From contig JAFGRD010000050.1 of assembly GCA_016935315.1 (NCBI GenBank), positions 1 to 35,435 of the forward strand: 35,435 nt of DNA, given 5' to 3'. Positions 10,844 to 19,398 of the stretch are shown one piece after another. The notes beneath the pieces were generated by a model. That model was not told where the DNA came from and made no database searches. It was given only the letters and a program-made list of their open reading frames with translations. How positions within the stretch are numbered: position 1 is the stretch's first letter; every line of letters begins with the position of its first letter. Origin of the DNA: Pirellulales bacterium (GTDB lineage: Bacteria; Planctomycetota; Planctomycetia; Pirellulales; Thermoguttaceae). The position numbers and the translations under genes are program-made.

Positions 10844-11875
10844 TCACTTTCGCATGTGCTCGACCCGGGCGATGCCGGCAGCGCCCAGGTAACCGGCGTC
10901 GCCGCCGAGGGTGGCGAAGTCGATCGTGATCCGCTCGGCCAGGAGGGCGAACGCTCGGCGATTCACCTCTTCCTTGATGCGGGTCAGGAACCGCCGCCCC
11001 AACTCGGTCTCGTTTCCACCGAAGGTCATGGCACCGCCCAGCAGCACGCAATTCGGATCGATCGTGTGCAGTAGGTTGACGATACCGATGCCCATGTATC
11101 GGGCCACTTCGAGAATGATCTCCAGCGAGAGCCGATCGCCGGCCTCGGCTTCCTGGGCCAGCAGCTTCGGCGAGAGCTCTTTTCCCTCGGCCAGTCGATC
11201 GGGCAGCGAAGTGGGGCGGCCAGCGTCCAGGGCCTCCTGGGCGCACTTGATCACGGCCGTCGCACTGGCGTAGGCTTCCAGATGCCCGGACTGTCCGCAC
11301 CCACACACCCGCGCGTCCTCGGCGTCGTTGATGATCAGATGGCCGCACTCGGCGCCGTGGCTGTTCTCGCCGTCGATCGACAGATCGCCGATGATAATGC
11401 CGCAGCCGATTCCCGTGCCGAGCGTGAACAGCACCAGGCTATGGAACTCGCGACCTGCGCCAATCCAGAATTCGCCATAGGCCGCCGCGGCCCCGTCGTT
11501 GGCAAAGGCCACCGGCAGCCCGCAGTAGTGGCTCACCCGATCGCGGATCGGAAAATGGTCCCAGCCCTTGAGGTTGACCGGCTCGACGAGCATTCCGGCG
11601 GGAATGTCCATCGTTCCGGGCGAGCCGAGCCCGACGCGGGCGATGGCCGAGGGCTCGATGTCCGCCTCGAAGATCGCCCGTTTCACGGCCTCCCCCATGC
11701 GGGCGGAGGCGTCTTCCGGGCCCTTCTCGGCTTCGGTGGGCACGCTCAGCCAGGAAAGGGGCCGACCCTGGTCATCGACCACCCCGACCTTGATATTTGT
11801 TCCTCCCAGGTCCAACCCGACAAAAAAAGGCGCTTGGGCCTCTACCGCGGAAATGAAACAACGGACTTGCGACAT
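10844..11875 (-). CDS. ROK-family sugar kinase (glucokinase-like)
   Basis: ROK kinases phosphorylate glucose or related sugars with ATP in the cytoplasm; some family members are repressors, but no HTH domain is present here. The ATP-binding loop is VGLDLGGTNIKVG near residues 19-31, the catalytic Asp is D127 in FANDGAAAAYGE, and the ROK zinc motif starts at GHL (H179) with C191 and C193. The usual third Cys is His198 (CGCGQSGHLE instead of GCLE). The length of 343 residues is normal. A TTG at 11884 is also in frame, but the ATG at 11875 has GAGG just upstream. A promoter candidate sits 50 nt upstream, and the Dabb gene follows on the same strand. The substrate cannot be fixed from sequence. 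Confidence 0.92.
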   Translation of the reverse strand: MSQVRCFISAVEAQAPFFVGLDLGGTNIKVGVVDDQGRPLSWLSVPTEAEKGPEDASARMGEAVKRAIFEADIEPSAIARVGLGSPGTMDIPAGMLVEPVNLKGWDHFPIRDRVSHYCGLPVAFANDGAAAAYGEFWIGAGREFHSLVLFTLGTGIGCGIIIGDLSIDGENSHGAECGHLIINDAEDARVCGCGQSGHLEAYASATAVIKCAQEALDAGRPTSLPDRLAEGKELSPKLLAQEAEAGDRLSLEIILEVARYMGIGIVNLLHTIDPNCVLLGGAMTFGGNETELGRRFLTRIKEEVNRRAFALLAERITIDFATLGGDAGYLGAAGIARVEHMRK

Positions 11876-12441
11876 CGACCTCAACCTGTATTAGCGGACA
11901 CTCGATAGTGGAACCAGCGGTTCAATATAAGCGACAGCGGGAGAATGGGCAATCGGCCAGAAAACGGCACCACAGAGGGGTCTCGGCGTGTGCCGGGGTC
12001 GCATCAACGGCCAGCGGCTGCCACGGCCGGCCGGCCATGCCAAGGCATTTTGCGTTTTTCGGCCCCCGGGGTGGGAAAACGGCCAAGTTGCCGTTGTGCG
12101 AGAGACCGATTCCGGCGAAAATGCCCCACGCTCACGACCCGATCTACTCTCCAATGAACCGAACGAAAAGGATTTCGCAGCAGATCTCATTACCCGCCGT
12201 CAACCGCTGGGGCCGTCGGCCTCCGCCCCTGACGAGATGGGATCGGCTGAAGAGGTGACACGGAGGTTGCCTTTCAGGCCTCACCCAGCGCGTTCGTGCT
12301 CGGTTGCTTCCTTGACCTTTGGCGGTTGATTCCGCCGGCGAGCAGGCGATCTTGGGGCTGTTGGCGGCATCCGCCGACCGATGGGAGCCGCGTCGATACG
12401 CGCGGTGTCCCGGCGAGCGCAAAGGGAATAAGGAGGGACTC
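11876..12441. other. Divergent intergenic region between ROK kinase and thioredoxin-protease gene
   Basis: These 566 bases hold the ROK promoter candidate on the left. An in-frame extension of the thioredoxin-protease frame reaches 12319, but it lacks a ribosome site and looks non-coding. GGCGG and CCGCC near 12320-12336 can form a short hairpin. No gene or RNA was recognised. Confidence 0.5.
11924..11952 (-). promoter_or_regulatory. Probable sigma-70-type promoter of the ROK kinase gene
   Basis: TTGCCC and TATATT on the minus strand are separated by 17 nt. Transcription would start near 11917, giving a leader of about 40 nt. The box pair resembles the one upstream of the efflux adaptor. Confidence 0.5.
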
Positions 12442-13989
12442 ATGGTCTCGTTGCAGGCGGCCCTGGTGGCCACGATCTTGTCCGGTAGCCCCGATACGGT
12501 CTTGCTGGACTTCTACGCCGACTGGTGTGGCCCCTGTCGGGCAATGGGGCCGACGATCGAGGCCCTGGTCGAGAAAGGCTATCCCGTCCGAAAGGTCAAC
12601 ATCGATCAACACCGCGATTTGGCCGCTCGATTCGGCGTGAAGTCCGTCCCCTGCTACGTGATGGTGGCAGGCGGCCGGGAAGTGGATCGGGTGGTCGGGG
12701 GCACCACGCTCAGCCGGCTAGAAACGATGTGCCGGTCGGGCCTGTCCGAACCTGCGCCGCCCGGGCCGATGCAAACCGCGCCACCCCCGCTTCCCAAGCA
12801 AGTCCCGACCGTCGCGGCGCAAGATGCCCCGGCAAGCAGAACTCCGGTCTCGATTCCCGCCCAACAGAGCGGCCCACCCTTGTCGGCGGTTGCCCAACAG
12901 GCGTTGGGCGAGCAGCCGTCAACCCAGGCAGCCCAGCCGCCAGCCGCATCCACGCTGAAAGACTGGCAGCAGTCGGTTCCCGGCTGGACCGTGATGGGCA
13001 GCGAGACGGCCCCAACCGACGCGAAGCTGATTGCCGCCAGCGTGCGGCTGCGCGTCGAGGACCCGGACGGATACTCGTGGGGCTCGGGCACGATCATCGA
13101 CGCCCGCGACGACGAGGCACTGATCCTGACCTGCGCCCACGTGTTTCGCGATTCGCAGGGAAAGGGCCGAATCGAGGTCGACCTGTTCGGCCCGACGCCG
13201 GCCAAGCAGATACCCGGCCGGCTGATCTGCTACGACCTCCAGCACGATGTGGGGCTGTTGAGCGTCCGCACGCCCGGCCCGGTCGTGGCGGCGCGGGTCG
13301 CCCCGCCCGGGTATCGGGTCGACGCGAACGATACGGTCGTCAGCGTCGGCTGCAACAACGGCGACCGACCCAGCGCGCGTCACAGCCGGGTGGCCGCGAG
13401 GAACAAGATCCAGCCGCCGAGTGTAAAAGTCGCCGGGCTGCCGGTCGAGGGCCGCAGCGGCGGCGGGCTGTTTTCGCGAGAAGGGCTGGTGATCGGCGTT
13501 TGCTACGCGGCCGATCCGCAGGACGGAGAAGGACTCTACGCCGAGTTGTCGTCGATCCACGGCGAGTTGGATCGAGCCCGGCTGTCGTGCATCTACCGCA
13601 ATCAGCCGTCAGGTCCGGCCTCGCTGCCGCCGGGTCCGGCGCCCCGGGCGTCGCTGGTGGCGGTTGCCCCACCACCGATGCCCAAACGCATGCCTGCGGC
13701 GCCGACTGGGTCGCCAGCCGCCGTCATTTCCGAGGTTTCGCTGAATTCCACTCCGGCCAAGCGTTGGCAGTCGTTGGCCGAGAAATCGGCCGGCTCCCCG
13801 CTGACGGCGAGCGAGCAGGCCGCTCTGGACGAGATCCGGCAACGGCTGGATGAAGGGGCCGAAGTGATCTGCGTGATCCGGTCCCGCACGGACCCCAAGG
13901 CGAAGAGCGAGATCATCATGCTCGATCGGGCCTCGCCCGGCTTCCTGAGCCGGTTGGCCGCCCAAACCGGGGCCAGGGTCGCGCGCTGA
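12442..13989 (+). CDS. Thioredoxin domain fused to a trypsin-like serine protease domain
   Basis: The 515-residue protein starts at the ATG at 12442, which has GGAGGG 4 nt upstream; longer in-frame starts have no such site. Residues 10-100 are a thioredoxin fold with the redox motif WCGPC (Cys29/Cys32) and the cis-Pro in SVPCY (Pro70). A Pro/Ala/Gln-rich linker runs from about 103 to 185. Residues about 195-385 match a chymotrypsin-fold protease with a complete triad: His233 in LTCAHVF, Asp269 in LQHDVGLLSV and Ser339 in GRSGGG. A second low-complexity linker and a short C-terminal domain (about 435-515) of unknown type follow. No clear signal peptide is visible, although the N-terminus is mildly hydrophobic, so location is uncertain. 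It could couple redox state to proteolysis, which is inference. Confidence 0.85.
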   Translation: MVSLQAALVATILSGSPDTVLLDFYADWCGPCRAMGPTIEALVEKGYPVRKVNIDQHRDLAARFGVKSVPCYVMVAGGREVDRVVGGTTLSRLETMCRSGLSEPAPPGPMQTAPPPLPKQVPTVAAQDAPASRTPVSIPAQQSGPPLSAVAQQALGEQPSTQAAQPPAASTLKDWQQSVPGWTVMGSETAPTDAKLIAASVRLRVEDPDGYSWGSGTIIDARDDEALILTCAHVFRDSQGKGRIEVDLFGPTPAKQIPGRLICYDLQHDVGLLSVRTPGPVVAARVAPPGYRVDANDTVVSVGCNNGDRPSARHSRVAARNKIQPPSVKVAGLPVEGRSGGGLFSREGLVIGVCYAADPQDGEGLYAELSSIHGELDRARLSCIYRNQPSGPASLPPGPAPRASLVAVAPPPMPKRMPAAPTGSPAAVISEVSLNSTPAKRWQSLAEKSAGSPLTASEQAALDEIRQRLDEGAEVICVIRSRTDPKAKSEIIMLDRASPGFLSRLAAQTGARVAR

Positions 13990-14146
13990 CTCTCCTTGGC
14001 AGCCGCATTTCCGCAGGATTCTCGCGCGCGGCATGCCGGCGTTGACGATTGCCAACGTTGTTGCGTTCCGTCAACGCAGCGCGCCGGTGCTCCGTGGCCT
14101 ATATTTCCTTATTGAGGCCCGCACCCTCGGGGACTGGAGTCACTTC

Positions 14147-15472
14147 GTGGTTTTCTTGACGCTTCTGATCAGCGTGCTGAACATCTGCCTGGGCTATGCG
14201 CTGGCGGTCCACTTGGGCTACGGGCCACCGGTTCGGCTTCAGTTCGACGCGTGGCTGCCTCGCCGAGGGCGGAAGTTCGAGGCGATGGTCCAAGAGTTGG
14301 CTGCCGTGTCCTTGGAAGACATGCTCGACGATGAAATGGATGACGAGTTCGAGACCGACTTGGAGGTCGAGGCCTACGGCGCCCCGAGTGAAGCAGACGC
14401 CGAAGAGGCCATGCCGGCCGGTCCCGACTCCCCGGAAACCTGGGATCTCGACGAGAAGTATATCGAGACTTCCATCATGAAGCTGAACATCGCCATGATG
14501 AAGAGCGGGGCTCGGGCCACTGAGATCGACACGCAACTGCGGAATTGCAGGGGCAACTACGACCACGCGACCATCGAGGAGTGTCTCGGCAAGCTGAAGG
14601 AGGACTGCGAGGCCTACCTGGCCGAACTGGGTGAGACGTCCGAGAAGTTCAGTGCGCGGATTGCCGAGCTTGGCGAGCTGAGAGCGTTGGGCGATGAGAT
14701 CGAAATGGCCAACCTCGAGCAATCGGCCCAGATCGAGACCACCATCAGCAATCTCACGCACATGGATTTCCAGTCGGACCTCGAGGCGGCAAGCCACCGG
14801 CTGCTGGAGGAAATCGCCAAGCTTCGCGTGGCACGGCACAAGCTGCGAGACAACCAGAACGCGGCGTTCGTTGCCGTGGCCCGGTACGAGAACCGTCTGG
14901 ATAAGGTCGAGAAACGCCTGTTCAACGACATCCTGACCAAGCTCCCCAACCGGATCGGCATCGAAGCGACGTTTGAGCAGTGGTGGGACCAGCACTACCC
15001 CAGTTCGCGGCAGATCAGCGCGGCGCTGTTCGACATCGACGGCTTCTCCAAAACCAATGAAACGTGGGGTCCGGCGATCGGCAATCGCATACTCTGCGAG
15101 CTTGCCCGGTTCATGCAAGCGAGAGTCGGCAAGCTGGACATGGTCGGGCGTTACGCCGGCCAACAGTTTCTCGTGGTGATGTTCGACATCGGGCCTCGTA
15201 CGGCCACGACGAACGCCGAGAAGACCCGTCAGGCGATCGACAAGACGCGGTTTCTCTATGGCGACGAGCAGATCGGCCTGAGTGTCCACGGCGGCATCAC
15301 CGAGATCGTGCCCGACGACACGCTGGAAACCGTGTTCGAACGACTGGAAGAGTCGGCAGCCGAAGCGAAGCGGGCCGGTCCCGATCGAATGTTCTTCCAC
15401 GACGGCAGACAACCGACGCTGGTCGAGTCGCCCAGCTTCGGAGCTCAGGAAACCACGATTCCCCTCTATTGA
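14147..15472 (+). CDS. Membrane-anchored GGDEF-domain protein with degenerate active site
   Basis: I place the start at GTG 14147 (GGAG 7 nt upstream), giving 441 residues that begin directly with a membrane segment (VFLTLLISVLNICLGYALAV). An ATG at 14033 would add 38 residues but has no ribosome site. A long acidic helical/coiled-coil region follows, then a C-terminal GGDEF fold starting at DILTKLPNRIG with FDIDGFSKTNE. The signature loop reads RYAGQQF instead of RYGGDEF, and the RxxD inhibitory site is absent. Cyclic-di-GMP synthesis is therefore doubtful; it may bind nucleotide or act as a scaffold. The last codons are TAT TGA, which lie inside the left end of a palindromic element inserted here. 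The TPR gene follows after that element. Confidence 0.85.
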   Translation: MVFLTLLISVLNICLGYALAVHLGYGPPVRLQFDAWLPRRGRKFEAMVQELAAVSLEDMLDDEMDDEFETDLEVEAYGAPSEADAEEAMPAGPDSPETWDLDEKYIETSIMKLNIAMMKSGARATEIDTQLRNCRGNYDHATIEECLGKLKEDCEAYLAELGETSEKFSARIAELGELRALGDEIEMANLEQSAQIETTISNLTHMDFQSDLEAASHRLLEEIAKLRVARHKLRDNQNAAFVAVARYENRLDKVEKRLFNDILTKLPNRIGIEATFEQWWDQHYPSSRQISAALFDIDGFSKTNETWGPAIGNRILCELARFMQARVGKLDMVGRYAGQQFLVVMFDIGPRTATTNAEKTRQAIDKTRFLYGDEQIGLSVHGGITEIVPDDTLETVFERLEESAAEAKRAGPDRMFFHDGRQPTLVESPSFGAQETTIPLY

Positions 15473-15565
15473 CGCTTGCACACCCAATGCGCGAGGGCGA
15501 CCAACGGGAGCCCGACTTATCCGGCCTCCCGTTGGCCTGGATCATTCACAATGCAAACATCACTA
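15467..15565 (+). mobile_element. Palindromic MITE-like element, copy A
   Basis: This is one of four related copies in the window. The 95-bp body (15469-15563) is flanked by TA on both sides. The left end is TTGACGCTTGCA and the right end is the near-complement TGCAAACATCAC. The inner arms are CCAACGGGAG and CTCCCGTTGG. This copy lacks 4 nt after the right inner arm compared with the others. It supplies the present stop codon of the GGDEF gene, and its right end lies 61 nt before the TPR start. Confidence 0.8.
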
Positions 15566-15626
15566 AACGCCCACACGACCCGGATGCGCATCCTGGCCCC
15601 AGCCTTGATTCCAAGGAGCCTGCCCC

Positions 15627-16964
15627 ATGTTTGACGAAACCGACTTGTTCCACCGCGGGGTGGCGTTGCAGGAAAAGAAGAAACACGACGAAGCCATCAT
15701 GGCCTTCGACGAGGCCATTCGGCTCAACCCGAAGTACGTCGAGGCCTACTACAGCCGGGGCAACGTCTTCGAGGCCAAGGGCCAGCACGACGTCGCCATC
15801 GACAACTACAACCAAGTCCTTCGGTTCGCGCCGAACGAAGCCGTTGCCTACTACAATCGCGCTTCGGCCCGAGGAAAGCAGGGCAAGATCGCCGAGGCCA
15901 TCGCCGACTACGGTGAGGCCGTGCGGCTGGACCGGAACTATGCCAAGGCCTATTTCAACCGTGCCATGGCCCACTTTAAGGTGGGGGATCTCGACCACGC
16001 CCTCGAGGACTACTGCGAGGCGATTCGCAGCGATCCGGAAGATCCCGACGCCTACGTCGCCCGCGGGCTGGTTCATGCGATGCGGGGCAGTCTCGACGCC
16101 GCCGTCGCCGATTACGACGAAGCCATCCGGCTCGAGCCCGATCACGCCGAAGCCCACGGCAATCGGGGAAACGCCTTCGAGAAGATGGGCAACTACGAGA
16201 AGGCGGTCGCCGAATATAACAAAGTCATCGAGATCGACCCGGAGGATACCAAGGCCTTCACTAACCGGGCCGTCGCCTATCTGAAAACGGAAGACTGCGT
16301 CAGGGCCATTGCCGACTACACCGAAGCGATCCGGCTCAGCCCGAAAAACGCAAAAGCCTATTGCAGTCGTGGTCAGGCGTACTATCGACAACACGAAACC
16401 GACAAGGCCATGGCCGATTACGACGAAGCCATCCGGTTACAGACCAACTACGTCGAGGCCTACGTCTACCGCGGAATCGCCCGGGCCGCCAAGGGTCTTC
16501 GCGAACAGGCCCACCAAGACTTCGACGAAGCCGTCCGGCTGGATCCCACCTGCGCCAAGGCCTACTACCACCGCGGCCTAGCGCACGGGGCGGACGGACA
16601 ACTCGACTCCGCGTTGGCCGACTACACCAAGGTGATCGAGCTGGAGCCGGAGAACGCCTTGGCCTATTGCCACCGAGGCGTCATCCAGACGCGAAGGAAG
16701 GAGCTTGCCGCCGCGCTGGCCGACTACGCCGCCGCGCTACATCTCGACCCCCAATACGCCAAGGCCTATTACAACCGCGGCTTGGTGCACATTTTCTCGG
16801 CCAACTTCGAAGAAGCCGTCTTCGATCTCAGCGAGGCCCTCCATATCAACCCCCAGGATCATCGGGCCTATCAAAACCGAGGGCTTGCCTATGAGAGACT
16901 GGGAGACCGTTCCCGGGCCGAAGCGGATTTCCGCCAGGCCAGGAAGCTGACCAGTCACAAGTGA
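15627..16964 (+). CDS. Tetratricopeptide-repeat protein with 13 TPRs
   Basis: The 445-residue protein is almost entirely TPR. Thirteen 34-residue units can be counted by the recurring A-Y-Y-x-R-G motif, from LFHRGVA near residue 5 to YQNRGLA near 415. There is no signal peptide or membrane segment, so it should be a cytoplasmic protein-protein interaction scaffold. AAGGAG lies about 8 nt before the ATG. The repeats are regular and acidic, with DEAIRL recurring at helix B. It follows the GGDEF gene on the same strand, separated by palindromic element A. Partners are unknown. A convergent CYTH gene begins 25 nt beyond the stop. Confidence 0.93.
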   Translation: MFDETDLFHRGVALQEKKKHDEAIMAFDEAIRLNPKYVEAYYSRGNVFEAKGQHDVAIDNYNQVLRFAPNEAVAYYNRASARGKQGKIAEAIADYGEAVRLDRNYAKAYFNRAMAHFKVGDLDHALEDYCEAIRSDPEDPDAYVARGLVHAMRGSLDAAVADYDEAIRLEPDHAEAHGNRGNAFEKMGNYEKAVAEYNKVIEIDPEDTKAFTNRAVAYLKTEDCVRAIADYTEAIRLSPKNAKAYCSRGQAYYRQHETDKAMADYDEAIRLQTNYVEAYVYRGIARAAKGLREQAHQDFDEAVRLDPTCAKAYYHRGLAHGADGQLDSALADYTKVIELEPENALAYCHRGVIQTRRKELAAALADYAAALHLDPQYAKAYYNRGLVHIFSANFEEAVFDLSEALHINPQDHRAYQNRGLAYERLGDRSRAEADFRQARKLTSHK

Positions 16965-16989
16965 TCCTGGCGGCCGGTGGCCAGTCACA

Positions 16990-17496
16990 CTAGCCGATCA
17001 TGTCGGCATACGAGCCGGAAAGCAAATCGCCCTGGCCGATCGCGAATCGCTCCATCAGTCGTTCCACCTGGGCCCGGCCCGCCGCGTCGTCCACTTCAGG
17101 ACCCAAGACCGCCTCGAACTCCAGAAAGTGACCCAAATCGGCCACTTCATCCAGGTGGATCCGCACGTTCTCGTGCAGCAGAATCTCCCGGCGCTTCTCG
17201 ACGACCACTTCGACCCCCAGGGCCGCCGCCAACGCTGCCTTGAGCGTCTCGGGATTGGCGACGGGCACCAGCCGATAATCGCTGGCTTTCGGGCCGTCTC
17301 GGTCGGGTCGGGCGTAGGCGATCAACTGGGCCGAGAGCCCGTCGATCTGCCGCAGCTTCAGCCGCCCGTGGCGACAGGCGAAATACGTGTCGATCTGGTG
17401 CTGCGTCCCCAGCCGCTTGGTTGCGATCGCCGCGGCCGTCTTGCGCGCGGCTTCGGGGTCGTTCAGCCGGGCCTTCAGCTCGATGTTACGCGCCAT
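16990..17496 (-). CDS. CYTH-domain protein (class IV adenylate cyclase/thiamine-triphosphatase fold)
   Basis: The 168-residue product has the CYTH beta-barrel signatures: the N-terminal strand ARNIELKARL (the family's ExExK, here with Asn at the first position), then FACRHGRLKLR, AQLIAYARPD, VEKRREILLHENVRIHLDEV and the C-terminal FLEFEAVL. CYTH proteins bind triphosphates and are cyclases or triphosphatases. Which reaction applies here cannot be told. The ATG at 17496 has GGAGG 9 nt upstream, which decides against the longer frame starting at 17526. It lies 39 nt downstream of the transglutaminase chimera on the same strand, so it may be the last gene of that operon. Confidence 0.85.
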   Translation of the reverse strand: MARNIELKARLNDPEAARKTAAAIATKRLGTQHQIDTYFACRHGRLKLRQIDGLSAQLIAYARPDRDGPKASDYRLVPVANPETLKAALAAALGVEVVVEKRREILLHENVRIHLDEVADLGHFLEFEAVLGPEVDDAAGRAQVERLMERFAIGQGDLLSGSYADMIG

Positions 17497-17535
17497 GCCT
17501 TGCCACCTCCAGCCGGCCAGCAACAAGTCCGACCC

Positions 17536-19398
17536 TCATCTTCCTTCCGAGCCGATCGGTCGCCGAACCCTACGTCGGGTGTCCAAAACGAAGTCGATGC
17601 CGACATACCCCAACTCCAAGCTCATGCTCAGTTCTCTTGCCGCGCGCAGCAGATCGTTCCATTGCGGGATTCTCAGCCCGGCAATCGGCTGTCCCGTATC
17701 CGGGTGCGAGTCGACGGCGCGGGACTTACACACACCGCCGAAGGTCGTGCCGGTCTCGACGTCCACGCTCACACCGACCGCTCCTTGATGCAGGTTGGCC
17801 CGGCCTCGCGAGGCGCGCGTGGGCAGCCGGAGCATCGCCATGGCGGGCAGGTTACGATAGACGACGACCCGGATGTCCGGGGTCCCGTCCACGGCGACTT
17901 CGTCGAAGACGGCATGCCGCAGGATTCGCTGTTCGATGATGGCGCGGTCGGGCCGGCCCCCAAGAGAGTATAAGCCTGCCAAGATGGCCGAGACATGATA
18001 GCGGAAGTCGGCGACAGAATACTCTTCCCCTCCGGCGGATATCAGTTGGTGCCCGTCGTGCTCAGCAACCACCGCAATCCCCCGGCCCTCGCTTCCGGCA
18101 GCCGGCTTGACGACGAACTGCGGGTGCTGGGCGACCGCGTCCATCAGCCAGTCGGCAAAGACGATGCAACAGACGACCAATGTCAGTATGATACTCAAAC
18201 GCGGAAGCATCAGCAACTTCAGCCGGTCCAGCAGGCCTCTGGTGGCAACACCCAGGACGACCACGGCGACAAGCATTGCAGGTCCGGTTTGCCAGTCGGC
18301 GAATACGAAACTCAATGCCAGCAGCGTCGGCGTGAACGTGCCGGAAGTCCCGACGCCGATGACATTGCGAAAGACGCAGGTGACCAATGCACCCAGAGGC
18401 ATCAACAGGATGACCGACAGGACCGGGAGCAGCTCGAGGGGAAGACGCGTCAGGTCGAGGATCGCGATCGGCCGACTTCGCCCGGCGCCGGTCCCCTCCG
18501 GGACTCCTGGCAATGGCACCATCGAGATTTCCGATTCGGTATCATCCATGCCTGCCGTCAAGGCGATTTGCGAATCGCCGTGGCGGATCGCCAGGATGTT
18601 TGGGGGCAACTCGCGTGCGAACCCGTGGTTCGGGTCGTAGGGGACCCATTGGCTGCCCATCCAGACCTCCAACCAGACCTGAGCGACGACCGGATCGCGC
18701 TGTTGGAACTCGAAACCCGTGACCAGTCGAGCCGGAATGCCGGCCGCACGGCAGAACGCGGTCATCGCACGGATGCGGCCCAGCGGGGTCGCGGCGCCGT
18801 GGCACAGTGCGCCTTCCGCGTCGCTGGAGGCGTCGAGGCCACCGGCAGCCAGGCTCTCGCGGCAGTGTCGGAAGACTCGCTGGGCCAGCTCCGCACGGCT
18901 CGTCTGCCGGTCATCCAGACGCCGCCACGTGTCGACCACGGATGGGCCGCCAACCTGTATCCGACTCGTGCCCTCCAGGCACGCTCGTCTGGTATCGGTC
19001 GTCAACGGCACCGGTTGCTCGTCCGGCATCCAGCCCGGCTGCGAACTCAGGCGGAGGTCAAACCAGAGCACGAACGCACTCTCTCCCTGCGCCTCCGCCA
19101 CACCGACGATTTCACGAGTCTCCGTCAGGGGCTCTTGTGCCAGCTTGATGCTCAGGTTGGAGTGCCGGAAATCCTGCCGGAAGACTCGGCAATAGCGCGT
19201 GTCGGACGGAATCGCGACGCGCAGCTTCGCGCCCGGCTCCTCGGCCTCACCTTCGATCGAGTACGTCAGCCGCCACGCACTGTCCGCAAGCCCCGTGCGG
19301 GAGTCGCGGCGAGCCTGGAACCGCAAGCCCATGCATGCCGTGCCGCTGACCACCAGCGTCGACACGGCCAGCAACGTGATGTTCCTGCCGAAGTCCAT
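17536..19398 (-). CDS. Chimera: inactive transglutaminase with truncated 7TM domain joined to RimK-related ATP-grasp ligase (probably decayed)
   Basis: The 620-residue frame starts at the ATG at 19398 with GAGG 7 nt upstream. Residues 1-25 are a signal or anchor. Residues about 40-265 resemble the inactive transglutaminase that is normally fused to seven helices: FCRAAGIPARLVTGFEF is present, but the catalytic His position reads AQVW. About four membrane helices follow (320-422). At residue 425 the sequence passes abruptly into an ATP-grasp ligase of the RimK-related glutamate-ligase family (FVVKPAAGSEGRG, LYSLGGRPDRAIIEQR, LPTRASRGRANLHQGAVGV). Helices 5-7 and roughly 100 N-terminal ligase residues are missing. 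The C-terminus stops after GYVGIDFVLD, before the usual ELNARPG metal-binding segment. These two families are usually separate neighbouring genes, so an in-frame deletion is the simplest reading. Confidence 0.75.
   Translation of the reverse strand: MDFGRNITLLAVSTLVVSGTACMGLRFQARRDSRTGLADSAWRLTYSIEGEAEEPGAKLRVAIPSDTRYCRVFRQDFRHSNLSIKLAQEPLTETREIVGVAEAQGESAFVLWFDLRLSSQPGWMPDEQPVPLTTDTRRACLEGTSRIQVGGPSVVDTWRRLDDRQTSRAELAQRVFRHCRESLAAGGLDASSDAEGALCHGAATPLGRIRAMTAFCRAAGIPARLVTGFEFQQRDPVVAQVWLEVWMGSQWVPYDPNHGFARELPPNILAIRHGDSQIALTAGMDDTESEISMVPLPGVPEGTGAGRSRPIAILDLTRLPLELLPVLSVILLMPLGALVTCVFRNVIGVGTSGTFTPTLLALSFVFADWQTGPAMLVAVVVLGVATRGLLDRLKLLMLPRLSIILTLVVCCIVFADWLMDAVAQHPQFVVKPAAGSEGRGIAVVAEHDGHQLISAGGEEYSVADFRYHVSAILAGLYSLGGRPDRAIIEQRILRHAVFDEVAVDGTPDIRVVVYRNLPAMAMLRLPTRASRGRANLHQGAVGVSVDVETGTTFGGVCKSRAVDSHPDTGQPIAGLRIPQWNDLLRAARELSMSLELGYVGIDFVLDTRRRVRRPIGSEGR

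Noticed and set aside
12319-12441. 41-residue N-terminal extension of the thioredoxin-protease
   Set aside because: It has no ribosome site at 12319, while the ATG at 12442 has GGAGGG at good spacing and begins the thioredoxin fold.
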